A stretch of DNA of 64,000 bases from NCBI GenBank assembly GCA_934098505.1, contig CAKOOR010000006.1, forward strand, positions 28,963 through 92,962, read 5' to 3'. Positions 8,784 to 17,758 of this stretch are shown one piece after another. Within the stretch, counting starts at the first letter, position 1. Each line of letters starts with the position of its first letter. The notes under the pieces are model-generated. The model did not search any database. It saw only the letters and a list, made by a program, of their open reading frames with translations, and was not told where the DNA came from. This stretch comes from an uncultured Bacilli bacterium. Lineage in GTDB: Bacteria; Bacillota_I; Bacilli_A; RF39; UBA660. The translations under genes and the position numbers were made by a program.

Positions 8784-9278
8784 CTAGAAAGGTAGGTCAT
8801 CATCAGTTAATGATACTTCGTTACCCATAGCTGCATATGGATCCATATCTAAATCAGCAGTGACGATATCATTATTGACCATACCATTATTATTTGGTAC
8901 TGCGTTATTTGCAGTATAAGATGAAGTATTTAAACTATTTTCTACAGGTTGACTACCACCGTTTCTTGAACTTAAGAATGTTATATTATCAGCAATAACT
9001 TCGGTAATATATCTTTTTGTTCCATCTTGCGCATCGTAACTTCTTATTTGAATACGTCCTTCAACGGCAACTTGAGAACCTTTAGTACAATATTTAGCTA
9101 CATTTTCAGCTTGCTTTCTCCAAGCAACACAATTGATAAAATCAGTTTCTTTTTCTCCATTTTGGTTAGTAAAATTTCTATTAACCGCAAGAGTAAATGA
9201 AGCAGTTACATTACCAGATGCCATTGTACGTAATTCAGGATCTCTAGTCAATCTTCCTATTAAAATTACTTTATTCAT
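8784..9278 (-). CDS. ssb: Single-stranded DNA-binding protein
   Basis: 164 residues. The OB-fold spans residues 1-105 (MNKVILIGRLTRDPELR, NFINC-like DFINCVAWRKQAENV, GSQVAVEGRIQIRSY), followed by a flexible Asn-rich linker and the conserved acidic tip DDDLPF that recruits replication and repair partners. Located between rpsF and rpsR, 3 bases after rpsF, as in other Bacilli. Confidence 0.98.
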   Translation of the reverse strand: MNKVILIGRLTRDPELRTMASGNVTASFTLAVNRNFTNQNGEKETDFINCVAWRKQAENVAKYCTKGSQVAVEGRIQIRSYDAQDGTKRYITEVIADNITFLSSRNGGSQPVENSLNTSSYTANNAVPNNNGMVNNDIVTADLDMDPYAAMGNEVSLTDDDLPF

Positions 9279-9281
9279 TTT

Positions 9282-9572
9282 TTACTCCTCATCTAATTTG
9301 ATAATTAAGTGTCTAATAATATTTTCATCAATAGACATTTTACGATTAACTTCTTTGATAGCATCTTTACTAGCAGTCATAGTCATAACATAGTAATAAC
9401 CACTGATTTCCTTCTTAATAGGATATGCTAACTTCTTTTGTCCCATTTCTTTAAAGCTTTCTACTTTAACTTTAAGACTTTCTGCTAATTTTTTTACATT
9501 TTCCGCAGCAGCCTTAACATTACTCTCTTCCATAGTTGCTTTAACAATGAACATCATTTCATATTTATTCAT
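9282..9572 (-). CDS. rpsF: 30S ribosomal protein bS6
   Basis: 96 residues, complete: MNKYEMMFIVKATMEE at the N-terminus, KKLAYPIKKEISGYYYVM in the middle, and ENIIRHLIIKLDEE at the end. It forms the S6:S18 heterodimer. AGGAGG sits 8 bases before the ATG. It is the first gene of the operon, preceded by a structured leader and a strong promoter, suggesting autoregulation by S6:S18. Confidence 0.97.
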   Translation of the reverse strand: MNKYEMMFIVKATMEESNVKAAAENVKKLAESLKVKVESFKEMGQKKLAYPIKKEISGYYYVMTMTASKDAIKEVNRKMSIDENIIRHLIIKLDEE

Positions 9573-9584
9573 TTTTTACACCTC

Positions 9585-9637
9585 CTCTTGGTCTTCCGGC
9601 TTACACTTAAAGTGAAGCAAGGAGTAATCACTACTCG
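9585..9637 (-). ncRNA. Probable S6:S18 autoregulatory leader of rpsF
   Basis: The untranslated leader folds into a hairpin at 9618-9599 (GCTTCACTTTAAGTGTAAGC, one bulged T) followed directly by CCGG and then the ribosome-binding site. Published rpsF leaders bind the S6:S18 complex through a hairpin and a bulged CCG that mimic 16S rRNA; the CCG next to this hairpin fits. Secondary structure was judged by eye. Confidence 0.55.
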
Positions 9638-9643
9638 CAAAGT

Positions 9644-9672
9644 ATTATAACAAACCATAACTTATAATTCAA
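9644..9672 (-). promoter_or_regulatory. Strong sigma-A promoter of rpsF-ssb-rpsR
   Basis: TTGAAT (9672-9667) and a perfect TATAAT (9649-9644) are separated by exactly 17 bases; predicted start near 9637. The remaining AT-rich stretch up to 9856 shows no gene. Confidence 0.8.
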
Positions 9673-9856
9673 GAGCTTTTACAATTCCGATTAAATAAAT
9701 TTCTAACTTCCAGTTTTTTTAATTATGGGAAGTTAATTCTAAAAATTAACATGCAAACTACTATTTAAATTATCATTGTCTTTGCCTAAATTATTTTTAA
9801 AAATATTTCTTTTTTGCAAACGAAAAATAATTTTTTCATAGATTTTTAATAAAGAA

Positions 9857-9882
9857 ATGAAAAAGACTTCCTAAGAAGTCTT
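9857..9882 (-). terminator. Terminator of the YfcC-type transporter gene
   Basis: An 8-bp stem AAGACTTC / GAAGTCTT with a 4-base loop followed on the minus strand by TTTTTC; overlaps the stop codon of the gene at 9881. Confidence 0.75.
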
Positions 9883-11437
9883 AAACATAAGCCATTACTG
9901 CAAATAAAATTAACAATAAGACTAAAAGGATAATGGTAATTTTCCAGATATTCTTTAACCATTCTTTGTATGAAACATCATACATTGAAAGGCCAGTAAC
10001 TAAAAGAACACTAGTTGGAGCTACCAAAGAAACTAAACCATTTATTGAAGTCATAATGACAAGCATTGTTCCAGTATAATCAGCAAATCTTGCTGCATAT
10101 ACAGCTCCTAAAGTGAATCCAGAAAAACCAAAATCAACATGGAAGAATGATGCTAAAGCATTAGCAACAGTTGCACTAATTGGATTAAATGTTGTACCAA
10201 CAATCTTATCAACGATTGTGTTAGTAAATCCACTCCAATAGCAAATAACAAACATTGTATAAGCAAGAACAACAAATAAAGCAGGTTTCAATGTTTTTTT
10301 CATTCCTTCAACAGCGCCATCTAACATTTCGTCTATTTTAACTTTGCTAAATAATTTAACAAAAATCAAAATAATCATCGCTATATAGCATATTGTATAA
10401 ATATCCCATGATCCAAAAGCACTAATTTTTCCTAGAATGTATCCAAAAATAGCATGTGAATTGCCACCAATAGTAACTGTAACTTTTGTTGTTAACCAAG
10501 TATGGAATGTATCAAATACATCAATGCCAAAAGCACTATTCCATGGCATATATCCTAAAATGCAGAATACGAATAATACAATAAATGCCACCAAATATGG
10601 CCAAGCTTTACCTTTCTTCTCATCTCCTGTTAAAGGAACTAAATCAACTGATTCTGCTTCAATATCTTTATTTTTGTTTTTCATTTTAATTAGAACCATA
10701 TTTAGTACTAGTAAAGCAATTACTAAAATACCATATCTTACAGCTAAATTAGTAGTAATTTTTACATTCATTGTGCTTTCTAAATAAGAAAGTCCTAAAG
10801 TAGCTGTAGTTTGCCCAACAAGACCAACTATCATAGCTCCAAATGTCATCATTACACTTTTTAATTTTCCAAAGCCTAAACGACTAGCAATGCTTATTAC
10901 AAGTGGAATGAACAGTAATATTGGAAAACTTTGACTAGACATTGATACAAATAATGCAATAATAACAGTATGTACTAAAGCAAACCATTTCTTTCTTGGT
11001 TGCCAAAATGAAACAGCATCATTAACTAATTTTTTATAACCATTAGTTTTCGAAATAACACCGTAAAACAAACCAACAACTAAGACAAATATAAATTGTA
11101 GTAAGTAATAATTTGATGCATAGAACATTGATAAAAACATTTCATTAATACCAGTTCTAGCTGGATCACTAGTTGTTAAGTTAGCGCCACTAAATGTCCC
11201 TGAGGGAACTATCCAAGTTAAAACAATAGCAACAAAAATACTTATAGCTAAAGCTTTAAATAGGAAGTGACTTACTTTTTCTGATGTTTTTTTATCACTA
11301 ACTACTTTCGTTTTGGAAACTTCTTTTTCAGTTTCTTCCAAAACAGCTTCAACTTCTTTTTCTACTTTAGAAGCTTTTGTTGTTTTGGAAGTACTTTTCT
11401 TTTTTCCATTTTTCTTTTCCATTTTCTTTACCTCCAA
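9881..11437 (-). CDS. YfcC/ArcD-like (DcuC superfamily) membrane transporter
   Basis: 518 residues. A strongly basic N-terminal tail of about 55 residues (Lys/Thr/Ser/Glu-rich) precedes some 11-12 hydrophobic segments. IVLTWIVPSGTFSG is the hallmark near the first helix of YfcC-type carriers, and the repeat-half FSGFTLGAVYAARFADYTGTML with SLVAPTSVLLVTGL near the end fits the same superfamily of C4-dicarboxylate/amino-acid (arginine-ornithine-like) transporters. The substrate cannot be read from the sequence. The cytoplasmic Lys-rich tail is unusual for the family. Monocistronic, with its own terminator. Confidence 0.8.
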   Translation of the reverse strand: MEVKKMEKKNGKKKSTSKTTKASKVEKEVEAVLEETEKEVSKTKVVSDKKTSEKVSHFLFKALAISIFVAIVLTWIVPSGTFSGANLTTSDPARTGINEMFLSMFYASNYYLLQFIFVLVVGLFYGVISKTNGYKKLVNDAVSFWQPRKKWFALVHTVIIALFVSMSSQSFPILLFIPLVISIASRLGFGKLKSVMMTFGAMIVGLVGQTTATLGLSYLESTMNVKITTNLAVRYGILVIALLVLNMVLIKMKNKNKDIEAESVDLVPLTGDEKKGKAWPYLVAFIVLFVFCILGYMPWNSAFGIDVFDTFHTWLTTKVTVTIGGNSHAIFGYILGKISAFGSWDIYTICYIAMIILIFVKLFSKVKIDEMLDGAVEGMKKTLKPALFVVLAYTMFVICYWSGFTNTIVDKIVGTTFNPISATVANALASFFHVDFGFSGFTLGAVYAARFADYTGTMLVIMTSINGLVSLVAPTSVLLVTGLSMYDVSYKEWLKNIWKITIILLVLLLILFAVMAYV

Positions 11438-11550
11438 TTAGATTATAGCACAATTCCAACTCTTGCCAAGTACTTTTAGTTGAAATATTTCTTCACATTT
11501 ATAGGAAAAGCCTTTATTTTTTTCTTATGGTAAACATTTCTTTGCTCAAA

Positions 11551-11784
11551 CTAAGTTAATCTACTAACAGTATTTACATTTTTTAAACAAAATGATTCCA
11601 AATAAGGTATCAGCACATTTTTATATAACTCTTCAAAAGAGCTATAGTTAGCCATATTCTCTTTTATAAGATTCGCTATTTTCTCAGTTCTAACAAAGCC
11701 AACTTTCTTAAACCATTCAAAATCTGGTCGCATTTCTTCTCTTAATATCCATTTTTCACTCTTCATAAACTTTTTTAATAGCAA
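11551..11784 (-). CDS. Small hypothetical protein
   Basis: 77 residues or 71 if it starts at the internal ATG (MKSEKWILREE). Charged, aromatic, no membrane segment, no motif recognised. No strong ribosome-binding site is visible, and it lies between the typA terminator and the transporter gene. It may be a genuine small gene or a remnant. Confidence 0.4.
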   Translation of the reverse strand: MLLKKFMKSEKWILREEMRPDFEWFKKVGFVRTEKIANLIKENMANYSSFEELYKNVLIPYLESFCLKNVNTVSRLT

Positions 11785-11801
11785 TGTTTTTTTACTTTTG
11801 A

Positions 11802-11835
11802 TAAAAAAAGATTAGCACAAACTATTACTAATCTT
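11802..11835 (-). terminator. Terminator after typA
   Basis: An 8-bp stem AAGATTAG / CTAATCTT with a 12-base loop, then TTTTTT on the minus strand, just after the typA stop codon. Confidence 0.75.
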
Positions 11836-11842
11836 TTCAAAA

Positions 11843-13648
11843 TTATTTTCTATTAACTCTAAATCTTTCGTTAGGATCTAAAATCTTCTTACGAAGTCTA
11901 ATAATAGCAGGAGTAACCTCTACATATTCATCTTCTTCGATAAACTCTAAAGCCTCTTCTAGACTAAATGTCTTAGGAGTAACTAAAGCAATGGCATCAT
12001 CAGCCGACTTACTTCTGGTATTAGACATTTCTTTGTTTTTACATGGATTAACATTTAAGTCATTATCTCTATTATGAATACCTACAATCATACCGATATA
12101 AATATCAGCACCCGGTCCTACAATCATTTGACCTCTGTCTTGTAAGTTATATAATGAATAACCTAAAGCTTTACCAGTTTCCATTGAAACAAGAACTCCG
12201 TTTTTACGACCTCTAATCTCCCCAGCATAAGGTTTATATTCATCAAATGAGCGAACCATAATACCCTCACCCTTAGTATTAGTTATAAAGGCACTCCTAT
12301 AACCAATTAAACCACGAGTTGGCGCACTAAATTCTAAATGTGTATATCCTTCTTCCCCATTAGACATAACAAGTAAAGTAGCCTTTCTTTCTTGTAAATC
12401 CGAAATAATTGTTGAAGCATAATCACTTGGCGTATTAACGATTACTGTTTCATAAGGTTCACATTTACGACCGTCAATTTCTTCAAATAAAACTTCTGGT
12501 TTGGAAACACATAATTCATAACCTTCACGACGCATCTCTTCAAGTAATACCGATAAGTGTAATTCACCACGGCCAGATACTTTAAATCCATCCGTACCAG
12601 GTAATTCTTCTACTTCTAATCCAACATTCGTTTCTAATTCTTTTTCTAATCTTTCTTTAATATGGCGAGAAGTCAAGAACTTACCACTTTGACCAGCAAA
12701 TGGTGATGAGTTAACCATAAAGTTCATTGACAAAGTAGGTCTTTCAATAATAATAGGAGGTAGAGGATCAACAACACCTTGAGGACATAAAGTATCACCA
12801 ATGGAAATATCCTTGCAACCAGCAACTGTTACAATATCCCCATAATAAGCCTCACTCACTTCTTTTTTCTTAATACCTTCATTTACAAATAACTTAGAAA
12901 TTCTGAAAGACTCAACGGCACCAGTATTACGACATAAAGTAACCATTTCGCCAGTCTTTACAACGCCTTTAGTAACACGACCAATACCCAAACGGCCAAT
13001 AAATGAATCGTAATCTAATTGGGAAACTTGAAGTTGTAAAGTATCATCAACACTACCTTCATAAGGTTTAACTTGCTTTAAAACCGTTTCAAGTAATGGT
13101 GAAATATCATCTTCTAAATGATTTAAATCCAAAGTAGCTTTGCCATCTCTAGCAACACCATAAACAATAGGAAAATCTAATTGCTCATCTGTCGCATTTA
13201 ACTCCATAAATAAATCAAATGTCATATTAACTACTTCTTCTGGTCTTGCATCTTTTTTATCAATTTTATTTATGAAAAGAATAGGTCTTAAATTTTGTTC
13301 TAAAGCCTTCTTAAGTACAAATCTCGTTTGAGGCATTGGTCCTTCTTTAGCATCAACAATTAAAATAACTGTATCAACCGTACGCATAATTCTTTCTACT
13401 TCACTTGAAAAATCAGCATGACCTGGAGTATCAACGATATTAATCTTATAATCTTTATATCTAATAGAACAGTTTTTAGAATAAATGGTAATACCTCTTT
13501 CTCTTTCCAAGTCATTACTATCCATAACTTGTTCATGAACTACTTCATTTTCTCTAAAAACACCATTTTGTTGTAGTAACGCATCTACTAAAGTACTTTT
13601 ACCAGCATCTACATGTGCTACTACTGCAATATTAATAATCTTATCCAT
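11843..13648 (-). CDS. typA: Ribosome-associated translational GTPase TypA/BipA
   Basis: 601 residues, full length. GTPase motifs: G1 AHVDAGKSTL, G2 RGITI, G3 DTPGHADF, G4 NKID; then EF-G-like domains and the BipA-specific C-terminal domain (ETVIVNTPSDYASTIISDLQ, GRKNGVLVSMETGKALGYSLYNLQDRG, NPCKNKEMSNTRS). It acts in 50S assembly and stress adaptation. Single gene with its own terminator; preceded by a 186-base AT-rich gap (13649-13834) with no gene seen. Confidence 0.98.
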   Translation of the reverse strand: MDKIINIAVVAHVDAGKSTLVDALLQQNGVFRENEVVHEQVMDSNDLERERGITIYSKNCSIRYKDYKINIVDTPGHADFSSEVERIMRTVDTVILIVDAKEGPMPQTRFVLKKALEQNLRPILFINKIDKKDARPEEVVNMTFDLFMELNATDEQLDFPIVYGVARDGKATLDLNHLEDDISPLLETVLKQVKPYEGSVDDTLQLQVSQLDYDSFIGRLGIGRVTKGVVKTGEMVTLCRNTGAVESFRISKLFVNEGIKKKEVSEAYYGDIVTVAGCKDISIGDTLCPQGVVDPLPPIIIERPTLSMNFMVNSSPFAGQSGKFLTSRHIKERLEKELETNVGLEVEELPGTDGFKVSGRGELHLSVLLEEMRREGYELCVSKPEVLFEEIDGRKCEPYETVIVNTPSDYASTIISDLQERKATLLVMSNGEEGYTHLEFSAPTRGLIGYRSAFITNTKGEGIMVRSFDEYKPYAGEIRGRKNGVLVSMETGKALGYSLYNLQDRGQMIVGPGADIYIGMIVGIHNRDNDLNVNPCKNKEMSNTRSKSADDAIALVTPKTFSLEEALEFIEEDEYVEVTPAIIRLRKKILDPNERFRVNRK

Positions 13649-13834
13649 AAATAAAACCCACTTCCATTTAATACTTTTAAGATATTACTACATTTTTTTC
13701 CAAATTACAAGTAGTAAATACTTATTTTTTTATTTCCTTTTTTTAGTCATTTTAAAGTTTTTTTATATATCTTTTATCGAGTTAATTTTTATAATAGCCT
13801 AAGTAAATTCTTCCTTAAAATCATTTAAGCTTAT

Positions 13835-15679
13835 CTATTTACCAGTTCTAACTGTATAATTGGCACAAGTATTTTTACTATTAATAACATCTTCAATTAC
13901 TTCTACACTATCATTTTCCATATATCTTTCTTCTTTTATTTCTCTATATTTTAAAAAGGCAGTATATTTTAATTTAGTAAACTTTTCTAATAATCCTTTA
14001 ATTAAATCTTGATGTTCAACCACCATATCATTAAATTCTCCATCACCTATCATATTTCCATAATAGCAACCTAACTCATAATTAATTTCACTATCATTAT
14101 AACTTAAAAACATAGCCTCAATAGTACTTACATCTACTTTATAAATACTACTTAAAATCTTAAAATAACTCTTTTTTATACTTTCATACTCATCTAAAAA
14201 GTTAGAATAATAACTACGAACTTCATTAGTTTCCATATAAGAACCATTAACTAAATTACTCATTATTAAATAATATAGAAAAACATTTTCTTCTAAACTC
14301 AACTTATTATTTTTAGTAAATTTATTATTTTTACCTAAAACAACATTAGTATCTCCTTTTAACTCATCAAATCCTACATTATTCTTATTATTTTTACTAT
14401 TTAGTAAAACATTATCATTTAATCCTGCTAATTCTAGACTATAATCAATACTTTCTAAATTGTAATTAATTAAACTTCTTAAACTATATTTCATAATAGT
14501 AATATAATATAAATATTTTATATTATCAGTCATTTTATAAATATCATTATCATCATAACCACTACTTTTATTTGTTAAACTTCTTAAATAAATAGTACGA
14601 TAATTCATACTATTAATAGCATAAATCATTCTTAAAAGTTCTCTTTTTTCTTCTAATGTTGTAGCCCCTAAGAACTCTAAGATTCTATTATTATCATGTT
14701 TTCTAATCGCATCATAATATTCATCTAAAGTTTTACTATTATCAAAAATAGAACATAAAAACATTTGATTTTCTAAATCACGATATTCTGGATAAGTATA
14801 ATAAAACATATCTGGTTCTTCATCTTTTTTAGTAAATATGCCTAAATTCACTAAACTACTTTCAGCGCTTGCTTCACCTAGAATATTAAAGTATTCATCA
14901 TCAACAACCAATGCCTCTTCTTTTTTACCTTTCTCATCAGCACATATTCCTTGTTCAACATGTCTTAATTCATGACTAACAACTTCATCTATCCTAGCTA
15001 AAACATCATCTATACTATTCATATCATTTACTAAAAGGGAAATATTTATTCTAATAACATCGTCTTTAGAATTATAATCAGCAAAAGTACTATTACCAAT
15101 ATCTGAGCGAGAAAAACCGTCTACTAAAACAATCTTTAAGTTACGATAATTATGAATATTTGAAGCATCACCATTTTTCATAATAAAATCAATATTACTT
15201 TTAAGAGTTTTTATTATCTGATCTTTAACTTTAATTAAGTTTTCCCCTTCGATATTTAAACCATACTTAGTAGCAAAATGACGATTATTATAATAGTAAT
15301 CACTAAAACAATCATTATAATTTTTATTTTCTAAAATATACTTACTAGTATTATCTTCTATTTGTTTATATATTTCTTCTGATGTATAACTGTTATTTTC
15401 ACTACAAGTACCGAAATTTCTATTAAGAAGCTCTTGATATTTTTCTTCACTTAAGCCCATATCGTCTTGTAAGCCTAAATCGTTAGTACTAACAAAATAA
15501 TCTCTTAAGGCATCAGTTAAATTTATTGTATCTTCACTAACACTTGTTTTATCTTTATCATCATTTTTAAAAGAAACAAACGTATCCTTTGAAAAATTAC
15601 AAGACATCATATTGACAACAAACGCTAAACATACTAATAAGCTGGCACTCCTCTTATTACTGATACTTATCTTGTTCAT
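13835..15679 (-). CDS. Putative secreted HExxH metalloprotease, lipoprotein-like (paralog 1)
   Basis: 614 residues. The N-terminal signal has a lipobox-like NMMSC at residues 23-27, so it is probably a lipoprotein. A zincin motif, VSHELRHVEQ, lies at residues 236-240 (HExxH), and about 30 residues later GEASAES (E269/E273) supplies a plausible third ligand, as in gluzincins. The rest is long, helical and Asn/Tyr/Asp-rich. No known family was recognised. The protein at 17759-19345 has the same plan (signal, HExxH, [GD]EAxAES, similar SINY-L regions near 400), so the two are paralogs. Protease activity is inferred from the motif only. Confidence 0.7.
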   Translation of the reverse strand: MNKISISNKRSASLLVCLAFVVNMMSCNFSKDTFVSFKNDDKDKTSVSEDTINLTDALRDYFVSTNDLGLQDDMGLSEEKYQELLNRNFGTCSENNSYTSEEIYKQIEDNTSKYILENKNYNDCFSDYYYNNRHFATKYGLNIEGENLIKVKDQIIKTLKSNIDFIMKNGDASNIHNYRNLKIVLVDGFSRSDIGNSTFADYNSKDDVIRINISLLVNDMNSIDDVLARIDEVVSHELRHVEQGICADEKGKKEEALVVDDEYFNILGEASAESSLVNLGIFTKKDEEPDMFYYTYPEYRDLENQMFLCSIFDNSKTLDEYYDAIRKHDNNRILEFLGATTLEEKRELLRMIYAINSMNYRTIYLRSLTNKSSGYDDNDIYKMTDNIKYLYYITIMKYSLRSLINYNLESIDYSLELAGLNDNVLLNSKNNKNNVGFDELKGDTNVVLGKNNKFTKNNKLSLEENVFLYYLIMSNLVNGSYMETNEVRSYYSNFLDEYESIKKSYFKILSSIYKVDVSTIEAMFLSYNDSEINYELGCYYGNMIGDGEFNDMVVEHQDLIKGLLEKFTKLKYTAFLKYREIKEERYMENDSVEVIEDVINSKNTCANYTVRTGK

Positions 15680-15837
15680 AAAAACCCCTCTTTTAATTGC
15701 TACTTATCTTAAGGCAAAATTTACTAAAAGTCAAGAATATTTGCAACCAATTTTTCTCTTATTTCACTGTTAACCGTAAAAGTCTTATCGCTTAATACCT
15801 TTTATATGTTAAAATTATCATAGGAAGGAGCATAAAA

Positions 15838-16596
15838 GTTTATACGAAAGATAAGAAAAACATTGTAATTATTATTTTAAGTATTCTTTTAGTAACAACT
15901 GTAGGATATATTATTTATAGCGAATTAAATACTAAAAATAGCATTAATACTGACACTACAGATTGCAATAATACCCAAAACGACAATACTAACAAAAATA
16001 ATAAAAACAATCAAAATCAAACTAATAAATATTCAGAATATAGCATAGTTGGTGAAGCCTATAACGGTATTAATGTTATAAAAAATCCTAACGACGATAT
16101 TAATACTTCTATGGGCGACCCAGATGAAATGGTAGAAAAAGTAATTTTACCTAAAATTTTAAAAGATACCGAAACAACTCGTAGTATTAATAAAAGAATT
16201 CTAGATGATAATAACTCGGCAATTTCAACAGTTGAAAAAGGCTTACAAAACGAAGATGACCAAAATATCTTATTTGATGTTACAACTAATTATGATTATA
16301 CCGTTCACAATGATATTCTATACATCTTAGTAACTACCAAGAATTGGTATTATCATAGTCATGCTTTCAATACTTACTATAGCTATTATTATGATATTAA
16401 AAATGATAAAGAATTAACAACTAGTGAAGTAGCTGGTATGCTTAATATCAAATTAAAAGATATCAATAACGCTAAAGAAATTACAAACATTATGTACATT
16501 AACAACTATAAACAAGCTAAAATTTATTATAACGAAACAGAAAATAACTGTAGCAATGAAGAATGTAAGACTGAAACAACTATTGATTTAAAATAA
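15838..16596 (+). CDS. Membrane-anchored extracytoplasmic protein without a canonical start codon
   Basis: The frame is open from at least 15832 to 16596. The first ATG is far inside (16111), but the upstream codons encode a clear N-terminus: YTKDKKNIVIIILSILLV, a basic stretch plus transmembrane helix, then an Asn/Gln-rich linker. A strong AGGAAGGAG lies at 15822-15830, and the codon at the right distance is GTT (15838); the only near-cognate alternative is ATA at 15832, too close. So the start is non-standard, mutated or a sequence error. The outer domain (YYYDIKNDKELTTSE) resembles DUF3298-like extracytoplasmic domains weakly. Function unknown. Confidence 0.6.
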   Translation, partial: VYTKDKKNIVIIILSILLVTTVGYIIYSELNTKNSINTDTTDCNNTQNDNTNKNNKNNQNQTNKYSEYSIVGEAYNGINVIKNPNDDINTSMGDPDEMVEKVILPKILKDTETTRSINKRILDDNNSAISTVEKGLQNEDDQNILFDVTTNYDYTVHNDILYILVTTKNWYYHSHAFNTYYSYYYDIKNDKELTTSEVAGMLNIKLKDINNAKEITNIMYINNYKQAKIYYNETENNCSNEECKTETTIDLK

Positions 16597-16652
16597 TCTC
16601 ATACAAAAAGATACATACTTACGCATTAATTAAATCAAAAACACTCTTATAT

Positions 16653-16685
16653 AAAAAATCCACTATTCTACTAGTGAATTTTTTT
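16653..16685. terminator. Bidirectional terminator between convergent genes
   Basis: A 9-bp stem AATCCACTA / TAGTGAATT (one G-T pair), 6-base loop, A-run on the left and T-run on the right. It serves the plus-strand gene ending at 16596 and probably the YitT gene ending at 16691. Confidence 0.75.
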
Positions 16686-16690
16686 AAATT

Positions 16691-17572
16691 CTAATCAGTA
16701 ATCGAATTAGTATCTAAACTAAAATCGGTCTTCTTCTTACTCTTTCTTTTATCTTTATTAATATAAACAGTTTCATAAGAATCACAAACAGTAACAAAAG
16801 CTTTATCATCAATAAATAATATTGCTTCTTTTATTTCTAAGTAAAACTTACTTTTTATTGATACCATTAAAATATCATAACTTTTCTCACTGTAACCGCC
16901 TTTACCTTTTAATATCGTAATTCCGTAATTATAAGTTTCTTTTAAAAATTTTCTTATTTCTTTATTTTTCCGAGAATTAATATAAAGTATTTTATCTTCT
17001 TTTATTCCTAACATAAAGCGATTAGAATAGATACTTTGAAATATCAAAATTACAAATGCATAAACTAAATGTTCAGTTCCAAAGACTAACCCGGTTAGGA
17101 TAACTACTACCCCATCTATCATTATAATAGCCTTATCCATCGACACTTTCAAATATTTGCAGACGATAGCTTCAATTATATCGGTACCTCCCGTAGTAAA
17201 ACCCGTTTTAAAAACTATCCCTAATCCATAACCATTTAGAATACCTCCTATTATCGCTTTTACTAATAAATCAACACTGCTTATGTCAATCAATCCGGTT
17301 ATATAACTTGTTAATTTTAGCATTATAGGATAAATGAGAGCTCCCAACACCGTTTTATAAGTATCATCCTTTCCTAAAAAAAGAAATGATATTATAATTA
17401 AAAATATATTAACAGTTCCTACAAACAAAGAAGTATCAATAATTACAAATTTATTAATAACAATGGCTAAACTGCCTATTCCAGTTGAAGCTAAATTATC
17501 CGGCACGCAAAATAAATTAAAAGAAAATGCTACAATAGTTATTCCTAATAAAAACTTTATCCATTTTTTCAT
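16691..17572 (-). CDS. YitT family membrane protein (second copy)
   Basis: 293 residues with the same architecture as the gene at 457-1344: hydrophobic N-terminal two thirds (FNLFCVPDNLASTGIGSLA, KTGFTTGGTDIIEAI) and a C-terminal DUF2179-like domain (YGITILKGKGGYSEKSYDIL, FIDDKAFVTVCDSYE). The pair are clearly paralogous but diverged. A basic tail (DKRKSKKKTD) ends the protein. Substrate unknown. An AT-rich 186-base gap at 17573-17758 separates it from the next gene; nothing seen there. Confidence 0.9.
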   Translation of the reverse strand: MKKWIKFLLGITIVAFSFNLFCVPDNLASTGIGSLAIVINKFVIIDTSLFVGTVNIFLIIISFLFLGKDDTYKTVLGALIYPIMLKLTSYITGLIDISSVDLLVKAIIGGILNGYGLGIVFKTGFTTGGTDIIEAIVCKYLKVSMDKAIIMIDGVVVILTGLVFGTEHLVYAFVILIFQSIYSNRFMLGIKEDKILYINSRKNKEIRKFLKETYNYGITILKGKGGYSEKSYDILMVSIKSKFYLEIKEAILFIDDKAFVTVCDSYETVYINKDKRKSKKKTDFSLDTNSITD

Positions 17573-17758
17573 AAGCTCAATCCTCTATTATTCTTAATTA
17601 GATTGTACCAAATAACTATTAATTTTTCAAAATTTTATCGTCAAATGTTTTAATTTTATCAAAAGCAAATAATCCTTAACAATCATAGTCAAATAACTTT
17701 TTAGTTTAACAATACACCATTTATAAATTCAATATATAATAAACTTGAAAACACTAAA

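Noticed and set aside
16111..16596. Gene start at the ATG 16111
   Set aside because: The frame is open far upstream and encodes a convincing signal-anchor behind a strong ribosome-binding site; 16111 has none and lies inside the domain.
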